From NCBI GenBank assembly GCA_021773095.1, contig JAJFKR010000008.1, forward strand, positions 20,782 to 84,781: a stretch of 64,000 nucleotides of DNA, given 5' to 3'. Shown here piece by piece: positions 1 through 11,585 of this stretch. Each line of letters begins with the position of its first letter. Within the stretch, counting starts at the first letter, position 1. A model generated the notes under the pieces. It did no database searches. It saw only the letters and a program-made list of their open reading frames with translations, and had not been told where the DNA came from. Source of the stretch: Woeseiaceae bacterium (GTDB taxonomy: Bacteria > Pseudomonadota > Gammaproteobacteria > Steroidobacterales > Woeseiaceae). The position numbers were made by a program, and so were the translations under genes.

Positions 1-114
1 TGGGCGGTCCGAGTAATGCACGACGCCGTCCTCGTCTGTCCACATATAGGCCTGAGCAAAAGCGCCCGCGGCGAACAGCAGGGCCAGAAGTACGAAAATC
101 GGGCGTGTTTCCAT
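1..114 (-). CDS. DUF4124-type exported protein, 5' fragment
   Basis: Only the first 38 codons lie in the window; the rest continues past the left edge. The ATG at 112-114 opens a signal peptide (hydrophobic core VLLALLFAAGAFA, likely cleavage after AFA). This is followed by the pattern Y-x-W-x-D-E-D-G-V-V-H-Y-S-D-R-P, typical of the DUF4124 domain, which is small and periplasmic with no known function. The position directly downstream of glnA on the same strand matches a gene order I recall from other gammaproteobacteria, where ntrB/ntrC often follow; that cannot be checked here. The domain call rests on about 18 visible mature residues. Confidence 0.7.
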   Translation of the reverse strand, partial: METRPIFVLLALLFAAGAFAQAYMWTDEDGVVHYSDRP

Positions 115-153
115 ACGGTTAGCATAGCAGTGTCATCGTGAGTTTTGGTAGTC

Positions 154-178
154 ACCGGGCGACAAAATGTCGCCCGGT
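154..178 (-). terminator. Hairpin downstream of glnA
   Basis: A perfect 11-bp inverted repeat (ACCGGGCGACA / TGTCGCCCGGT) with a 3-nt loop begins 15 bp after the glnA stop codon. It lacks a clear U-tract on the glnA strand, so it is either a weak intrinsic terminator or an mRNA 3'-end stabilising stem. Confidence 0.5.
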
Positions 179-193
179 TCACACTTTTGCCCT

Positions 194-1603
194 TTAGAGG
201 CTGTAATACATGTCGAATTCGGATGGGTGGGTGGTCATTCTCAGGCGAGTGACGTCATCCATCTTCAGGTCGATATACGCATCGATGAGGTCATCACTGA
301 AAACTCCGCCTGCTTTCAAAAATGCCCGGTCCTGATCGAGTGAGCCCAGAGCCTCGTCGAGCGAGAACGCAACCAGCTTCAATTGCTTCTCTTCTTCGGG
401 TGGCAGGTCGTACAGGTCCTTGTCCATAGCATCACCCGGGTGGATCTTGTTCTGGATGCCGTCCAGTCCTGCCATCATCAATGCGGCGAAGGCAAGGTAG
501 GGGTTTGCCATCGAGTCCGGAAAACGAACTTCGATGCGGCGGCCCCTGGGGTTAGAGATGTACGGTATACGAATCGATGCAGACCGATTGCGCGCCGAAT
601 AGGCGAGAATGGTCGGCGCCTCAAAGCCTGGAACCAGTCGCTTGTAGCTGTTGGTCGCCGGGTTCGCGAAGGCGTTGATCGCTTTGGCGTGCTTGATGAC
701 GCCGCCGATGTAGAAGAGCGCGGTTTCAGACAGGCCGCCGTAGCCATCTCCCGAGAACAGGTTTTCGCCGTCCTTGAACAGGGACATATGCACGTGCATG
801 CCGTTACCGTTGTCACCAACCAGGGGTTTGGGCATGAATGTCGCTGTCTTGCCATAGGCGTGGGCAACGTTGTGGACCGCGTATTTCATGATCTGAACTT
901 CGTCGGCCTTGCGTACCAGACTGTTGAATTTGGTACCAATTTCGCACTGGCCGGCGGTCGCCACCTCGTGATGATGCACCTCCGTGGTCACGCCGAGGTC
1001 TTCGATAGCGAGGCACATTGCAGAGCGGATGTCGTGCAGCGAATCAACCGGCGGTACCGGGAAATAGCCGCCCTTCACGCCCGGGCGATGGCCCGCATTC
1101 CCTTCCTCACTCTGACGGCCCGACGTCCAGGCGGCCTCTTCGGAGTCAATCGCGTAAAATGCGCCGGAGATGTCATCATTCCAGCTCACGCTGTCGAAAA
1201 TAAAGAACTCGTTTTCCGGTCCGAAGAAAGCGGCATCTGCGACCCCTGTTGATTGCAGGTAGGCCTCGGCGCGGTCCGCCAGTGATCGCGGGCAGCGGTC
1301 GTAGCCCTGCATGGTGGCCGGCTCGACAACACCGCAGCGAATGTTCATCGTGACTTCATCGGTAAAAATATCGATAACTGCCGATGCCGGATCTGGCATC
1401 AGGATCATGTCGGACTCATTGATGCCTTTCCAACCGGCAATCGACGAGCCGTCAAACATCTTGCCATCTTCAAATAAATCGTCGTCGATTGTGTGCGCGG
1501 GAACCGTTACATGTTGTTCTTTGCCGATCGTGTCAGTGAATCGAAAATCGACGAATTTGACCTCTGCATCTTTGATGAGGGCGAGTACCTCTGCGGGCGT
1601 CAT
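194..1603 (-). CDS. glnA: Glutamine synthetase, type I (GSI-beta)
   Basis: Makes glutamine from glutamate, ammonia and ATP in the cytoplasm; the central ammonia-assimilating enzyme, a dodecamer. The 469 residues equal the E. coli length. Visible signatures are [10 protein letters not shown] (about 49-58), the metal/glutamate-binding GPENEFF (128-134), [10 protein letters not shown] (about 265-274), [10 protein letters not shown] (about 314-323) and the adenylylation loop [10 protein letters not shown] with Tyr398. That tyrosine predicts GlnE/GlnB covalent control. The ATG start has a strong GGAGGAAA ribosome-binding site. Upstream there is a sigma-54 promoter and two NtrC-like sites, annotated separately, so nitrogen-limited transcription is expected. 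Identification is secure. Confidence 0.99.
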   Translation of the reverse strand: MTPAEVLALIKDAEVKFVDFRFTDTIGKEQHVTVPAHTIDDDLFEDGKMFDGSSIAGWKGINESDMILMPDPASAVIDIFTDEVTMNIRCGVVEPATMQGYDRCPRSLADRAEAYLQSTGVADAAFFGPENEFFIFDSVSWNDDISGAFYAIDSEEAAWTSGRQSEEGNAGHRPGVKGGYFPVPPVDSLHDIRSAMCLAIEDLGVTTEVHHHEVATAGQCEIGTKFNSLVRKADEVQIMKYAVHNVAHAYGKTATFMPKPLVGDNGNGMHVHMSLFKDGENLFSGDGYGGLSETALFYIGGVIKHAKAINAFANPATNSYKRLVPGFEAPTILAYSARNRSASIRIPYISNPRGRRIEVRFPDSMANPYLAFAALMMAGLDGIQNKIHPGDAMDKDLYDLPPEEEKQLKLVAFSLDEALGSLDQDRAFLKAGGVFSDDLIDAYIDLKMDDVTRLRMTTHPSEFDMYYSL

Positions 1604-1673
1604 GGATCTTTCCTCCGGTGATTAATGCTGTAAATATCCAGGAGCCGCCGAACGCGACCCGTTGGCTCTTGTC

Positions 1674-1691
1674 GTTGCAGGAAGCGTGCCA
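1674..1691 (-). promoter_or_regulatory. Sigma-54 promoter of glnA
   Basis: Read on the minus strand: TGGCACG-CTTC-CTGCAA, with GG and GC separated by exactly 10 bp, against the RpoN consensus TGGCACG-N4-TTGCA. The predicted start near 1665 gives a leader of about 60 nt before the glnA ATG. Confidence 0.85.
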
Positions 1692-1753
1692 GACCGTCAC
1701 CACCCCCAAGCTATTGTTTTCGTTGGACATGCCGTGTGGTCTGCAACCGGCGA

Positions 1754-1770
1754 CGCATCATTATGGTGCG
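1754..1770. promoter_or_regulatory. NtrC binding site (proximal)
   Basis: CGCATC-ATTAT-GGTGCG fits the NtrC dyad TGCACY-N5-RGTGCA with degenerate outer bases. It lies about 65 bp upstream of the -24 element of the glnA sigma-54 promoter, a normal enhancer distance. Confidence 0.7.
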
Positions 1771-1784
1771 CGCCAACAATCATG

Positions 1785-1801
1785 CGCACCATCTTAGTGC
1801 A
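1785..1801. promoter_or_regulatory. NtrC binding site (distal)
   Basis: CGCACC-ATCTT-AGTGCA, close to the NtrC consensus. Its centre is 31 bp (three helical turns) from the proximal site, the spacing expected for cooperative binding of NtrC dimers. Confidence 0.75.
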
Positions 1802-1855
1802 TGCGCTGAATCTGCGCACCTTTTTGCTTCGGCGGACTTGGTGGGCCGCGAAGTT

Positions 1856-1878
1856 TCGCGCGCGGGGCGCGCTCCTAC
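1856..1878 (-). repeat. REP element (single, inverted orientation)
   Basis: On the minus strand it reads GTAGGAGCGCGCC-CC-GCGCGCGA, the core of the REP family seen elsewhere in this window. It sits between the glnA enhancer and the start of glyQ, just upstream of a TATACT box at 1905-1910 that may be the glyQ -10 element. The rest of the 1604-1940 gap holds the glnA regulatory sites and no gene. Confidence 0.8.
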
Positions 1879-1940
1879 TGTCGTCTTTTTTGCTCTTAAG
1901 CCGTTATACTTCGCGCCTTTGACCCATCCGTGACATTGCA

Positions 1941-2873
1941 ATGGCCAGCGACATTCCATCCGCCCCACAAAGCTTTCAGGATCTGATTCTCCGCTTGCAG
2001 GAGTACTGGGCCGCGCGGGGTTGCGTGATAATGCAGCCCTACGATATGCCCATGGGTGCCGGTACTTTTCATCCGGCTACGTTCCTGCGCGCCGTCGGGC
2101 CGGAACCCTGGAGCGCCGCATACGTTCAGCCCAGCCGCCGACCGACCGACGGCCGTTACGGCGACAATCCGTTTCGACTGCAGCATTACTACCAATATCA
2201 GGTTGTACTCAAGCCATCGCCCGACGATATTCAGGATATGTACCTCGACTCGTTGCGCGCCATTGGGCTGGACCCAACCGTGCACGATATCCGGTTTGTC
2301 GAGGACAACTGGGAATCTCCGACACTCGGTGCCTGGGGTCTGGGCTGGGAGGTGTGGCTTAACGGCATGGAGGTTACGCAATTCACGTATTTCCAACAGG
2401 TTGGCGGGCTGGAGTGTCGGCCGGTTACCGGCGAGATTACCTACGGTCTTGAGCGCCTCGCGATGTACCTGCAGGACGTCGAGAGCATTTTCGACCTCAC
2501 CTGGACGGACGGGCCGCTGGGTCGTATTAGCTACGGGGACGTTTATCACCAAAACGAAGTCGAGCAGTCCCGGTACAATTTTGAAGAAGCCGACATCGAT
2601 GCGCTGTTTCATGCCTTCGATCACGCCGAACACGAGGCCGTACGTCTTATCGACGCGAGCCTCGCGTTACCCGCGTACGAACAAATGTTGACGGCGTCGC
2701 ATACGTTCAATTTGCTTGACGCACGCCAGGCAATTTCCGTGACAGAACGGCAACGATACATCCTGCGTGTGCGGGCGCTGTCGCGTTCCATCTGCGAGGC
2801 TTACTTCGCCAGTCGCGAAGCGCTGGGTTTTCCGATGGTTGCTTCGATCACCAAAGGTGCGCCGGCGAAATGA
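1941..2873 (+). CDS. glyQ: Glycyl-tRNA synthetase alpha subunit
   Basis: Catalytic subunit of the bacterial heterotetrameric glycyl-tRNA synthetase (alpha2beta2), which activates glycine and charges tRNA-Gly. The 310 residues match the family (E. coli 303). Near the N-terminus it has the family-typical [20 protein letters not shown] and [10 protein letters not shown] stretches, then [20 protein letters not shown], a class II aminoacyl-tRNA synthetase core. The stop overlaps the glyS ATG by 4 bp (ATGA), so translation is coupled. The two-subunit enzyme is typical of most gammaproteobacteria. Confidence 0.98.
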   Translation: MASDIPSAPQSFQDLILRLQEYWAARGCVIMQPYDMPMGAGTFHPATFLRAVGPEPWSAAYVQPSRRPTDGRYGDNPFRLQHYYQYQVVLKPSPDDIQDMYLDSLRAIGLDPTVHDIRFVEDNWESPTLGAWGLGWEVWLNGMEVTQFTYFQQVGGLECRPVTGEITYGLERLAMYLQDVESIFDLTWTDGPLGRISYGDVYHQNEVEQSRYNFEEADIDALFHAFDHAEHEAVRLIDASLALPAYEQMLTASHTFNLLDARQAISVTERQRYILRVRALSRSICEAYFASREALGFPMVASITKGAPAK

Positions 2874-4957
2874 CCCACGCGAAAGACTTTCTCGTTGAGA
2901 TCGGCACGGAAGAGTTACCGCCAAAGGCGCTGCGTTCGCTGATGAGTGCTTTCGGCGAAAGCCTCGTGGCAGGAATCGATGCGGCCCGCCTGGCGCACGG
3001 CGATGTGTGCACCTTCGCAAGTCCGCGCCGGCTTGCGGTCCTTGTGTCTGAGCTGGCCGGGCAGCAGGAAGACCGCCACACAGAGCAAAAGGGCCCGCCC
3101 GTAAAAATCGCCTTCGACGACACGGGTAAGCCGACGCCAGCCGCAGAGGCCTTTGCCAAAAAGTGTGGTGTCGATGTGTCGTCGCTTGACCGGAACAAGA
3201 CGGACAAGGGCGAGTGGCTCGTGTACCAGCGCCTTGAAAAAGGCAGGGCGGTAGCGGCGCTTCTACCGGGCATTGTTGAGGCTTCTCTGGGCGCGCTACC
3301 GATTCCGCGCCGCATGCGGTGGGGCGCCAGCGATGTGGAGTTTGTACGGCCCGTACACTGGGTTGTTTTGCTACACGGCAATACCTCGATCAAGGCCAGC
3401 ATTATGGGTGTCGATGCTGGCAACGAAACCCGTGGCCACCGGTTTCACTCGTCGGGCTCAATTACTATCGCCTCACCGGACACCTATTTGGACGCGCTTG
3501 AGAAAGAGGGCCGTGTGATCGCCGAATTCGAGCGCCGCAAGGCGATGGTTCGCAGCGGTGTTGACGCTGCTGCGGTCAGTGCGGGCGGGCAGGTGGTGGG
3601 CGGGGAGTCGCTGTATGAGGAGGTCGCAGCCCTGGTCGAATGGCCGGTTCCGGTGTTGGGAAGTTTCGATGAGACGTTTTTGGCGCTACCACGCGAGGCT
3701 ATAATCTCAACGCTGACTGGCCATCAGCGGTATTTCCCGGTCGCCGACGAAAGTGGTGGCTTGTTGCCGAAGTTCGTTACTGTGGCCAACCTTGAGAGCA
3801 AGGATCCGGACCAGGTGAGAGATGGAAACGAACGCGTCATTCGGCCCCGGCTTGCTGACGCGACTTTTTTCTGGGACAGCGACCGCAAAACCCCACTGGC
3901 CCGCCGCGAGGCGGGTCTTCGCGACGTTGTGTATCAAAAGGGCCTCGGTAGTCTGTTCGACAAGAGCCGGCGCGTCGCCGATATCGCCAAACGACTTGCA
4001 TCGATGCTGGATCACGACGAATTAACCGTTACGCGCGCGGCTACGCTGGCAAAATGTGACCTGCTGACCGGCATGGTCGGCGAGTTTCCCGAGCTGCAGG
4101 GAATAATGGGCGGTTACTATGCAACCGCCAGCGGCGAGTCGGCGGAGGTCGCTGCAGCCATTAGCGAGCAGTACCGTCCGCGGTTTGCCGGTGACGCGCT
4201 TCCTGCCAGTCTTGATGGTCAGCTATTGGCCGTGGCGGACAAGCTCGACACGCTGGCCGGAGTTTTTTCGCTTGGCAAGAAGCCCGGCGGAAGCCGGGAC
4301 CCGTTCGGCCTCAGACGTGCCGCGCTCGGCATTGTGCGTCTCTTGATCGAGGCCGGGCTGGATGTCGACCTGAAAGCGCTGATCGCCGATGCGGTTGCTG
4401 TGCAGCCGGAAAATGACGCGGGTGGCGACGATATCGCGGGCGACCTGTATGTTTTCATCACCGATCGGTTGCGACGCTATTTTCTGGATCGGGACGCCGG
4501 CCTGAGAGCAGAAACCTTCGATGCCGTCATGGTTCGCCAGCCCTCGTCCCTGCTCGATTTCGACCGGCGCCTGGCCGCCGTGCAAACCTTTACCCATCTT
4601 GAGCAGGCCGAGAGCCTTGCTGCGGCCAACAAGCGTATCGCCAATATACTCCGCAAGGCCGGCGCCGCTGATGACCTCCGGATTGCAAAGAAGCTGTTGC
4701 AGGAAGACGCAGAGATCGCGCTTTTCAGTGCGCTCGAAAGCGCGCAACAAAAGGTAGGGCCCCTGCTTGCCATTCGCGCCTATGCGGACGTGCTCAACGA
4801 GCTTGCAGATCTGCGCGACCCGGTCGATCGTTTTTTCGATGAGGTAATGGTCATGGCAGACGATGCGTCTGTCAGGGATAACCGCCTCGCTCTTCTTGGT
4901 GAGCTTCGTGCTTTGTTTTTGAACGTCGCCGATATCTCGCGACTCTCGATCGGCTAG
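2870..4957 (+). CDS. glyS: Glycyl-tRNA synthetase beta subunit
   Basis: tRNA-binding partner of GlyQ. The 695 residues compare with 689 in E. coli. It opens with the family-typical [16 protein letters not shown] and contains the HD-like central region (around [19 protein letters not shown] and MGGYYA) and a C-terminal DALR-type anticodon-binding domain (about 590-690). It starts inside the glyQ stop and ends 2 bp before gmhB, so the four genes glyQ-glyS-gmhB-plsC look like one transcription unit. Confidence 0.98.
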   Translation: MTHAKDFLVEIGTEELPPKALRSLMSAFGESLVAGIDAARLAHGDVCTFASPRRLAVLVSELAGQQEDRHTEQKGPPVKIAFDDTGKPTPAAEAFAKKCGVDVSSLDRNKTDKGEWLVYQRLEKGRAVAALLPGIVEASLGALPIPRRMRWGASDVEFVRPVHWVVLLHGNTSIKASIMGVDAGNETRGHRFHSSGSITIASPDTYLDALEKEGRVIAEFERRKAMVRSGVDAAAVSAGGQVVGGESLYEEVAALVEWPVPVLGSFDETFLALPREAIISTLTGHQRYFPVADESGGLLPKFVTVANLESKDPDQVRDGNERVIRPRLADATFFWDSDRKTPLARREAGLRDVVYQKGLGSLFDKSRRVADIAKRLASMLDHDELTVTRAATLAKCDLLTGMVGEFPELQGIMGGYYATASGESAEVAAAISEQYRPRFAGDALPASLDGQLLAVADKLDTLAGVFSLGKKPGGSRDPFGLRRAALGIVRLLIEAGLDVDLKALIADAVAVQPENDAGGDDIAGDLYVFITDRLRRYFLDRDAGLRAETFDAVMVRQPSSLLDFDRRLAAVQTFTHLEQAESLAAANKRIANILRKAGAADDLRIAKKLLQEDAEIALFSALESAQQKVGPLLAIRAYADVLNELADLRDPVDRFFDEVMVMADDASVRDNRLALLGELRALFLNVADISRLSIG

Positions 4958-4959
4958 GC

Positions 4960-5520
4960 ATGCCCGGGCTGCTTTCTGAAAAGGGCCTTGTAATTCTCGA
5001 TCGCGATGGCGTGATCAATCACGACTCGGCTGAGTTCGTCAAAACGGCTGACGAATGGTTTCCGCTGGACGGAAGCATCGATGCTATTGCGAGACTTTCA
5101 GCGGCCGGCTTCACGGTCGCCGTTGCCAGCAATCAGTCGGGGCTTGCCAGAGGCCTGATAACCGACGAGGCGCTATCGGCAATGCACCGCAAATTATGCA
5201 CGATGGTTGCCGCAGCGGGCGGGCGCATTGATCGGATCAGCATTTGCCCACACGGCCCCGACGACGATTGCGCTTGCCGCAAACCCAAGCCCGGCATGCT
5301 AGTCGAGCTCGGCGAACATTACGGCGCACCGCTGGCCGGCGTGCCCGTCATCGGCGATTCGCTGCGGGACTTGCAGGCGGCGGCCTCGGCGGGTGCGCTG
5401 CCGATACTGGTGCGCACCGGGAACGGGACGAAAACAGAGCTTGAGTTGCCGCCCGAGCTTTCCACCATCGCCGTCTTCGACAACCTGGCGGCGGCTGCAA
5501 CCGTGCTGGCGGCGAGTTAG
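4960..5520 (+). CDS. gmhB: D-glycero-beta-D-manno-heptose-1,7-bisphosphate 7-phosphatase
   Basis: HAD-superfamily phosphatase removing the C7 phosphate in ADP-heptose synthesis for the LPS inner core. It has the nucleophile motif DRDGVIN (14-20, Asp14 nucleophile and Asp16 acid/base), the Zn-binding loop C96-x-H98...C104-x-C106, characteristic of GmhB, and the acidic motif GDSLRDLQAA (132-141). The 186-residue length is normal. The gmhB-plsC pair behind glyS is a gene order also known in pseudomonads. A histidinol-phosphate phosphatase is the main alternative, but no his genes are nearby. Confidence 0.93.
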   Translation: MPGLLSEKGLVILDRDGVINHDSAEFVKTADEWFPLDGSIDAIARLSAAGFTVAVASNQSGLARGLITDEALSAMHRKLCTMVAAAGGRIDRISICPHGPDDDCACRKPKPGMLVELGEHYGAPLAGVPVIGDSLRDLQAAASAGALPILVRTGNGTKTELELPPELSTIAVFDNLAAAATVLAAS

Positions 5521-5524
5521 GCCC

Positions 5525-6331
5525 TTGTTTCGTGCGCTTCGATCGCTGCTTCTTGTGGTATTTGTTTTTTTGACCGGCGTCTTATATGGGGCGCTTGCGC
5601 TGCCGCTTTTTTGGGCGCCGCAGGGTTTTCTCTGGGGCCTTGTTACCAACTACTGCCGGCTGTCGCTTTGGGCCGGCGAGTTTTTCTGTGGGCTCAAGGT
5701 AGTCGTAGAGGGACAGGAGAACCTGCCGACAACCGCAAGCGTCATCATGATCAAACACTCGTCTGCGCTGGAAACCTACGGTCATGTGCCGTTTTTTCCG
5801 CGTACAAGCTGGGTCATCAAGCGCGAGATTTTGTGGATTCCATTTTTTGGCTGGGCCCTGAAGCTTATCTTTCGTCCGATATCCATCGACCGCCGGTCGG
5901 GCCGGCGCGCCGTTAAGCAGGTGATTCAGCAGGGCAGGAAGAAACTGGCTGAGGGCCTCTGGGTGACGGTTTTTCCCGAGGGCACTCGCATGCCGCCGGG
6001 TGAAACGCGCAAGTACGGCGTCAGTGGTGCGGCGCTGGCCAAAGAGGCGGGCGTCATGATCGTGCCGGTCGCGCACAATGCCGTGGATTTCTGGCAACGA
6101 CGCGAGCTCACGAAACGACCGGGTACCGTGCGCTTTTGTATAGGGCCGCCGATTACTGCGGCCGGTCGACCGCCAAAGGAAACAAACCTTGTTGTACAGA
6201 CGTGGATAGAAAACAAGATGCAGGAGATTAGCAGCGCCTACCAGCAGGCGGAACGTCGAGACAACCAGCCGCATGATTCACCGATAGCGGCAACAAATAC
6301 AAAAAGGGGTCAGAGCCGCTCTCAGCTCTGA
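5525..6331 (+). CDS. plsC: 1-acyl-sn-glycerol-3-phosphate acyltransferase (PlsC family)
   Basis: Inner-membrane acyltransferase converting lysophosphatidate to phosphatidate, or a close relative. I chose the TTG at 5525, 4 bp after gmhB, because it directly precedes the hydrophobic N-terminus FRALRSLLLVVFVFLTGVLY; upstream sequence in this frame is gmhB in another frame. This gives 268 residues. FPEGTR (150-155) is the substrate-binding motif. The usual catalytic H-x4-D appears as HSSALE (78-83), so Asp is replaced by Glu. The last codons and the TGA stop lie within a palindromic repeat (6303-6340). Confidence 0.88.
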   Translation: MFRALRSLLLVVFVFLTGVLYGALALPLFWAPQGFLWGLVTNYCRLSLWAGEFFCGLKVVVEGQENLPTTASVIMIKHSSALETYGHVPFFPRTSWVIKREILWIPFFGWALKLIFRPISIDRRSGRRAVKQVIQQGRKKLAEGLWVTVFPEGTRMPPGETRKYGVSGAALAKEAGVMIVPVAHNAVDFWQRRELTKRPGTVRFCIGPPITAAGRPPKETNLVVQTWIENKMQEISSAYQQAERRDNQPHDSPIAATNTKRGQSRSQL

Positions 6332-6340
6332 CCCCCCTTT
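6303..6340. repeat. GGGGTCAGAGC palindrome / bidirectional terminator-like hairpin
   Basis: An inverted repeat GGGGTCAGAGC (6306-6316) / GCTCTGACCCC (6325-6335) with an 8-nt loop, flanked by A and T runs. It lies between the convergent plsC and M13 peptidase genes. The plsC stop codon TGA (6329-6331) is inside the right arm. It could act as a terminator in both directions. Similar palindromes are, from memory, scattered through many gammaproteobacterial genomes. Confidence 0.75.
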
Positions 6341-6355
6341 GTTACGTCTGGTCGG

Positions 6356-8401
6356 CTACCAGATTTTTACGCGCTCTTCCGGCGCGAGATACAGCGAATC
6401 TTCTTCGCTGACATTAAACGCATCGTAGAACGCCGGCACATTTCGTACCGAGCCGTTCGCACGATACATGCCCGGCGAGTGCGGATCGGTTTCGATTCGC
6501 AGGCGCAAGGCTTCTTCACGGGACTTGCTGCGCCACACCTGACCAAAGCCCAGGAATACGCGCTGCACGCCTGTGAAGCCGTCAAGGACGGGCGGCTCTT
6601 CGCCGTTCAAAGACATCTCATACGCCAGCAAACCAATGCTGATTCCACCGAGGTCGCCGATGTTTTCGCCCAGCGTGAATTCACCGTTCACGCTCAGGTC
6701 GTCAAACGGCCGGAATGCGTTGTACTGCTCAACAAGAGCGCCGGTGCGCTTCTCAAACTCGGCGCGGTCCTCTTCGGTCCACCAGTTGCGCATAACGCCA
6801 TTACCGTCGAAAGTGCTCCCGCTGTCATCAAAGCCGTGGCCAATTTCGTGGCCAATCACAGCGCCGATCGCGCCATAGTTGACCGCCTCATCCGCTTCAA
6901 GATCGAAAAATGGCGGCTGTAAAATGGCGGCCGGAAAAACGATTTCATTCAATGGCGGCATGTAATACGCATTAACCGTTTGCGGCGTCATGCCCCACTC
7001 GGTTCGATCGACCGGTCCGCCCTGGCGATCCATGTAGCGCTGATACTCGGCGAGCGACGCGCGCTCGACGTTGCCGTAATAATCGTCGGCCTCAATATCA
7101 AGGGCGCTGTAGTCGCGCCACTCATCCGGGTAGCCGATTTTTGGCGTGAACTTGGAAAGCTTGTCGAGGGCCTCGACTTTGGTTTCGTCGGACATCCAGT
7201 CCAGCTCTTTGATGCTTTTCTCGTAAGCGTTAACGAGATTTCCGACCAGCGTAAGCATGCGCTCCTTGGCCTCGGGCGGAAAATGCCGCTTCACATAGAC
7301 CTTGCCAACGACCTCACCGAGCATGCCGTTCACTGAATTCACGGCGCGGCGCCACATGGCCCGCTGTTCTTCGGTGCCTGACAGGGCTTTGCCGTAAAAC
7401 TCGAAATTCTGTTGGTCGATTTCCGACGTCAGGCGGCCCGCCGTGTTATTTAGGGCGCTCCAATACAGGTACGTTTTCCATGTATCGATTCCGGTATCGG
7501 TAATGATGCCATCCAGCGCCTTCATGTAGTCCGTTGTGAAAACGACGACTGAATCCAGGCCCTGCAGCCCGCCCTCGTTAAGGTACGCCTCCCAGTTAAA
7601 AGCCGGCATGAGCTCGGGAAGGTCCGCAAGGGCGATTTTATTGTAGTTCGCGCTCCAGTTACGAGCGTCTTCCTTCTTCATGTTTTGTTCGGCAAGCCGT
7701 GTTTCAAGCGCCATGATTGTTGCGGCCGCTGCCGCACCGTCGTCAAATCCGGCCAGCGCGAACATCTTCTCTATATGCTCAACGTACTGTGCTCGAAGGG
7801 CGACCGACTTCTCGTCATCCTTGAGGTAGTATTCGCGGTCCGGCAGGCCGAGCCCGCTTTGCGCCGCATAAATCATGTATTGCTTCGGGTTCTTGAAGTC
7901 AGCGACCTGACCAATGCTAAACGGTGCGTCCAGGTTGCGTTTCATGACGCCCGAGAAATACGCGGCGAGGTCATCATGGTTTGAAATTGCGTCGATGCGA
8001 TCAAGCTCTGGTTGGAGGGGTTTCGCGCCCCGGGCATCGCGGGTCTCCATATCCATGAAAGAGCGGTAAAGATCGCCGACCTTTTGCTCATCCGTACCTT
8101 TCGCGAAATCACCCGTGGCTGACTCTTCGATAATGGCCTTTACGCTTTCCTGCGACTCGTCCCGGAGCAGGTCAAACGTTCCAAAAGATGGCCTGTCTGC
8201 CGGTATCTCTGTCTCGTCAACCCATTTACCATTAACGTAGGAAAAGAAATCATCGCCTGGCCGGACGTTCAAATCCATTCCGTCCAGCCCGATGCCCGAA
8301 CGCGGTTCTTTTGCCGCCTCCGCTACGGGCTGTTCTTTGGCTTGCTGCCCACAAGCCGCGACAAACAAGAGCGCACAGGCGCCGATTACTACTTTTCTCA
8401 C
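6356..8401 (-). CDS. pepO: M13 family (neprilysin/PepO-like) zinc metallopeptidase, lipoprotein
   Basis: Zinc endopeptidase predicted to sit as a lipoprotein in the cell envelope and cut peptides. The GTG start has a GGGGAG ribosome-binding site. The signal peptide ends in lipobox VAAC (Cys17). M13_N spans about residues 45-430 and M13_C about 475-680. The motifs are NAYY (477-480), HEIGH (518-522, two zinc His plus catalytic Glu) and GENIGDLGG with zinc ligand Glu579. The 681-residue length is typical. It is followed on the same strand by gyrB-recF-dnaN-dnaA upstream, but has its own gap. All catalytic residues are present. Confidence 0.95.
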   Translation of the reverse strand: MRKVVIGACALLFVAACGQQAKEQPVAEAAKEPRSGIGLDGMDLNVRPGDDFFSYVNGKWVDETEIPADRPSFGTFDLLRDESQESVKAIIEESATGDFAKGTDEQKVGDLYRSFMDMETRDARGAKPLQPELDRIDAISNHDDLAAYFSGVMKRNLDAPFSIGQVADFKNPKQYMIYAAQSGLGLPDREYYLKDDEKSVALRAQYVEHIEKMFALAGFDDGAAAAATIMALETRLAEQNMKKEDARNWSANYNKIALADLPELMPAFNWEAYLNEGGLQGLDSVVVFTTDYMKALDGIITDTGIDTWKTYLYWSALNNTAGRLTSEIDQQNFEFYGKALSGTEEQRAMWRRAVNSVNGMLGEVVGKVYVKRHFPPEAKERMLTLVGNLVNAYEKSIKELDWMSDETKVEALDKLSKFTPKIGYPDEWRDYSALDIEADDYYGNVERASLAEYQRYMDRQGGPVDRTEWGMTPQTVNAYYMPPLNEIVFPAAILQPPFFDLEADEAVNYGAIGAVIGHEIGHGFDDSGSTFDGNGVMRNWWTEEDRAEFEKRTGALVEQYNAFRPFDDLSVNGEFTLGENIGDLGGISIGLLAYEMSLNGEEPPVLDGFTGVQRVFLGFGQVWRSKSREEALRLRIETDPHSPGMYRANGSVRNVPAFYDAFNVSEEDSLYLAPEERVKIW

Positions 8402-8423
8402 AATTACTCCCCTTTCCAGAGAT

Positions 8424-8840
8424 TTACCATCTCGAGCTTTCGCCGAGCATTATTAATTCGTCTGCCTGACCCTCGGCCACCTCATACAAGGATCGGATCG
8501 CGCATCCTCGATAGGTATCAAACCGCGAGCGCAAGACATTGCGCTCACGGCGGATATCTGCTGGAACCTCGGTGTCGTAGAGCGCTCTACACCGTCGCTT
8601 GAATTCCAGAATGTACCAGCTCCGACGATCGTAAATGATGAGGTATTTTTCACTGATGATTTTGGAATTTAGTTGACCGCGCGAATTAATCGCGTCGACC
8701 TCCTTGAGCTCCGCTACTTTTATGTAGTCATCGATGGCGTCATTTTTCTTGAGAACACCCTCTTCTTTCGGGGCGCTCACGCATCCCGCCATCAGAACCA
8801 GCCCCAGCGTCGCCGCGGCGGCCGCTGTATACCTGGACAT
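8424..8840 (-). CDS. DUF6491-like lipoprotein of unknown function
   Basis: I chose the ATG at 8838-8840, which has a GAGGGGG ribosome-binding site and begins a lipoprotein signal (MSRYTAAAAATLGLVLMAGC, lipobox MAGC). The product has 138 residues. The body, with a D-R-R-S-W-Y then E-F-x-R-R-C-R-x-L-Y-D-T core and a conserved F-D-T-Y-R-G-C, matches my memory of DUF6491, a small exported family restricted to proteobacteria; function unknown. Two cysteines in the mature part may form a disulfide. It lies 22 bp upstream of the M13 peptidase gene and may share its transcript. Confidence 0.75.
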   Translation of the reverse strand: MSRYTAAAAATLGLVLMAGCVSAPKEEGVLKKNDAIDDYIKVAELKEVDAINSRGQLNSKIISEKYLIIYDRRSWYILEFKRRCRALYDTEVPADIRRERNVLRSRFDTYRGCAIRSLYEVAEGQADELIMLGESSRW

Positions 8841-9020
8841 GGTTTTGGCCCCCTCAAAGTACTTGATGCGTTTCGACCCACTTTCGTTGCAAAAGTTTGG
8901 CAAGCTAATTTTTGTTTTCTTGTTGCGCTTGAGGCCCCACCGATCGTCTTGAAACGTCGGCAAACGCGTCGCCAAAATCGGCAAACGTCGGGCCCTGGCC
9001 TCGCCAACGTGCGCCGGCGC

Positions 9021-11462
<2,442 letters not shown>

Positions 11463-11486
11463 TTATCCTCTGGAACCAAGCCGCAC

Positions 11487-11495
11487 ATTGTACCA
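11487..11495 (-). promoter_or_regulatory. Candidate extended -10 promoter of gyrB
   Basis: On the minus strand, TGGTACAAT is an extended -10 element (TGN plus TACAAT), 28 bp upstream of the gyrB start codon. No good -35 is seen, as is common with an extended -10. Confidence 0.4.
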
Positions 11496-11585
11496 AATGA
11501 GGGCCTTCCGAGTCGCCCCAAATCTTTCTTTTTTAAGGTGTTTTTATTGTTTCGGGCGCGTTAAGTTTTCCAGATCGGAAATTAT

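Noticed and set aside
383..1252. Long open frame on the plus strand (289 codons) opposite glnA
   Set aside because: It is antisense to a secure glnA. The translation has no family features, and such frames are usual in GC-rich genes.
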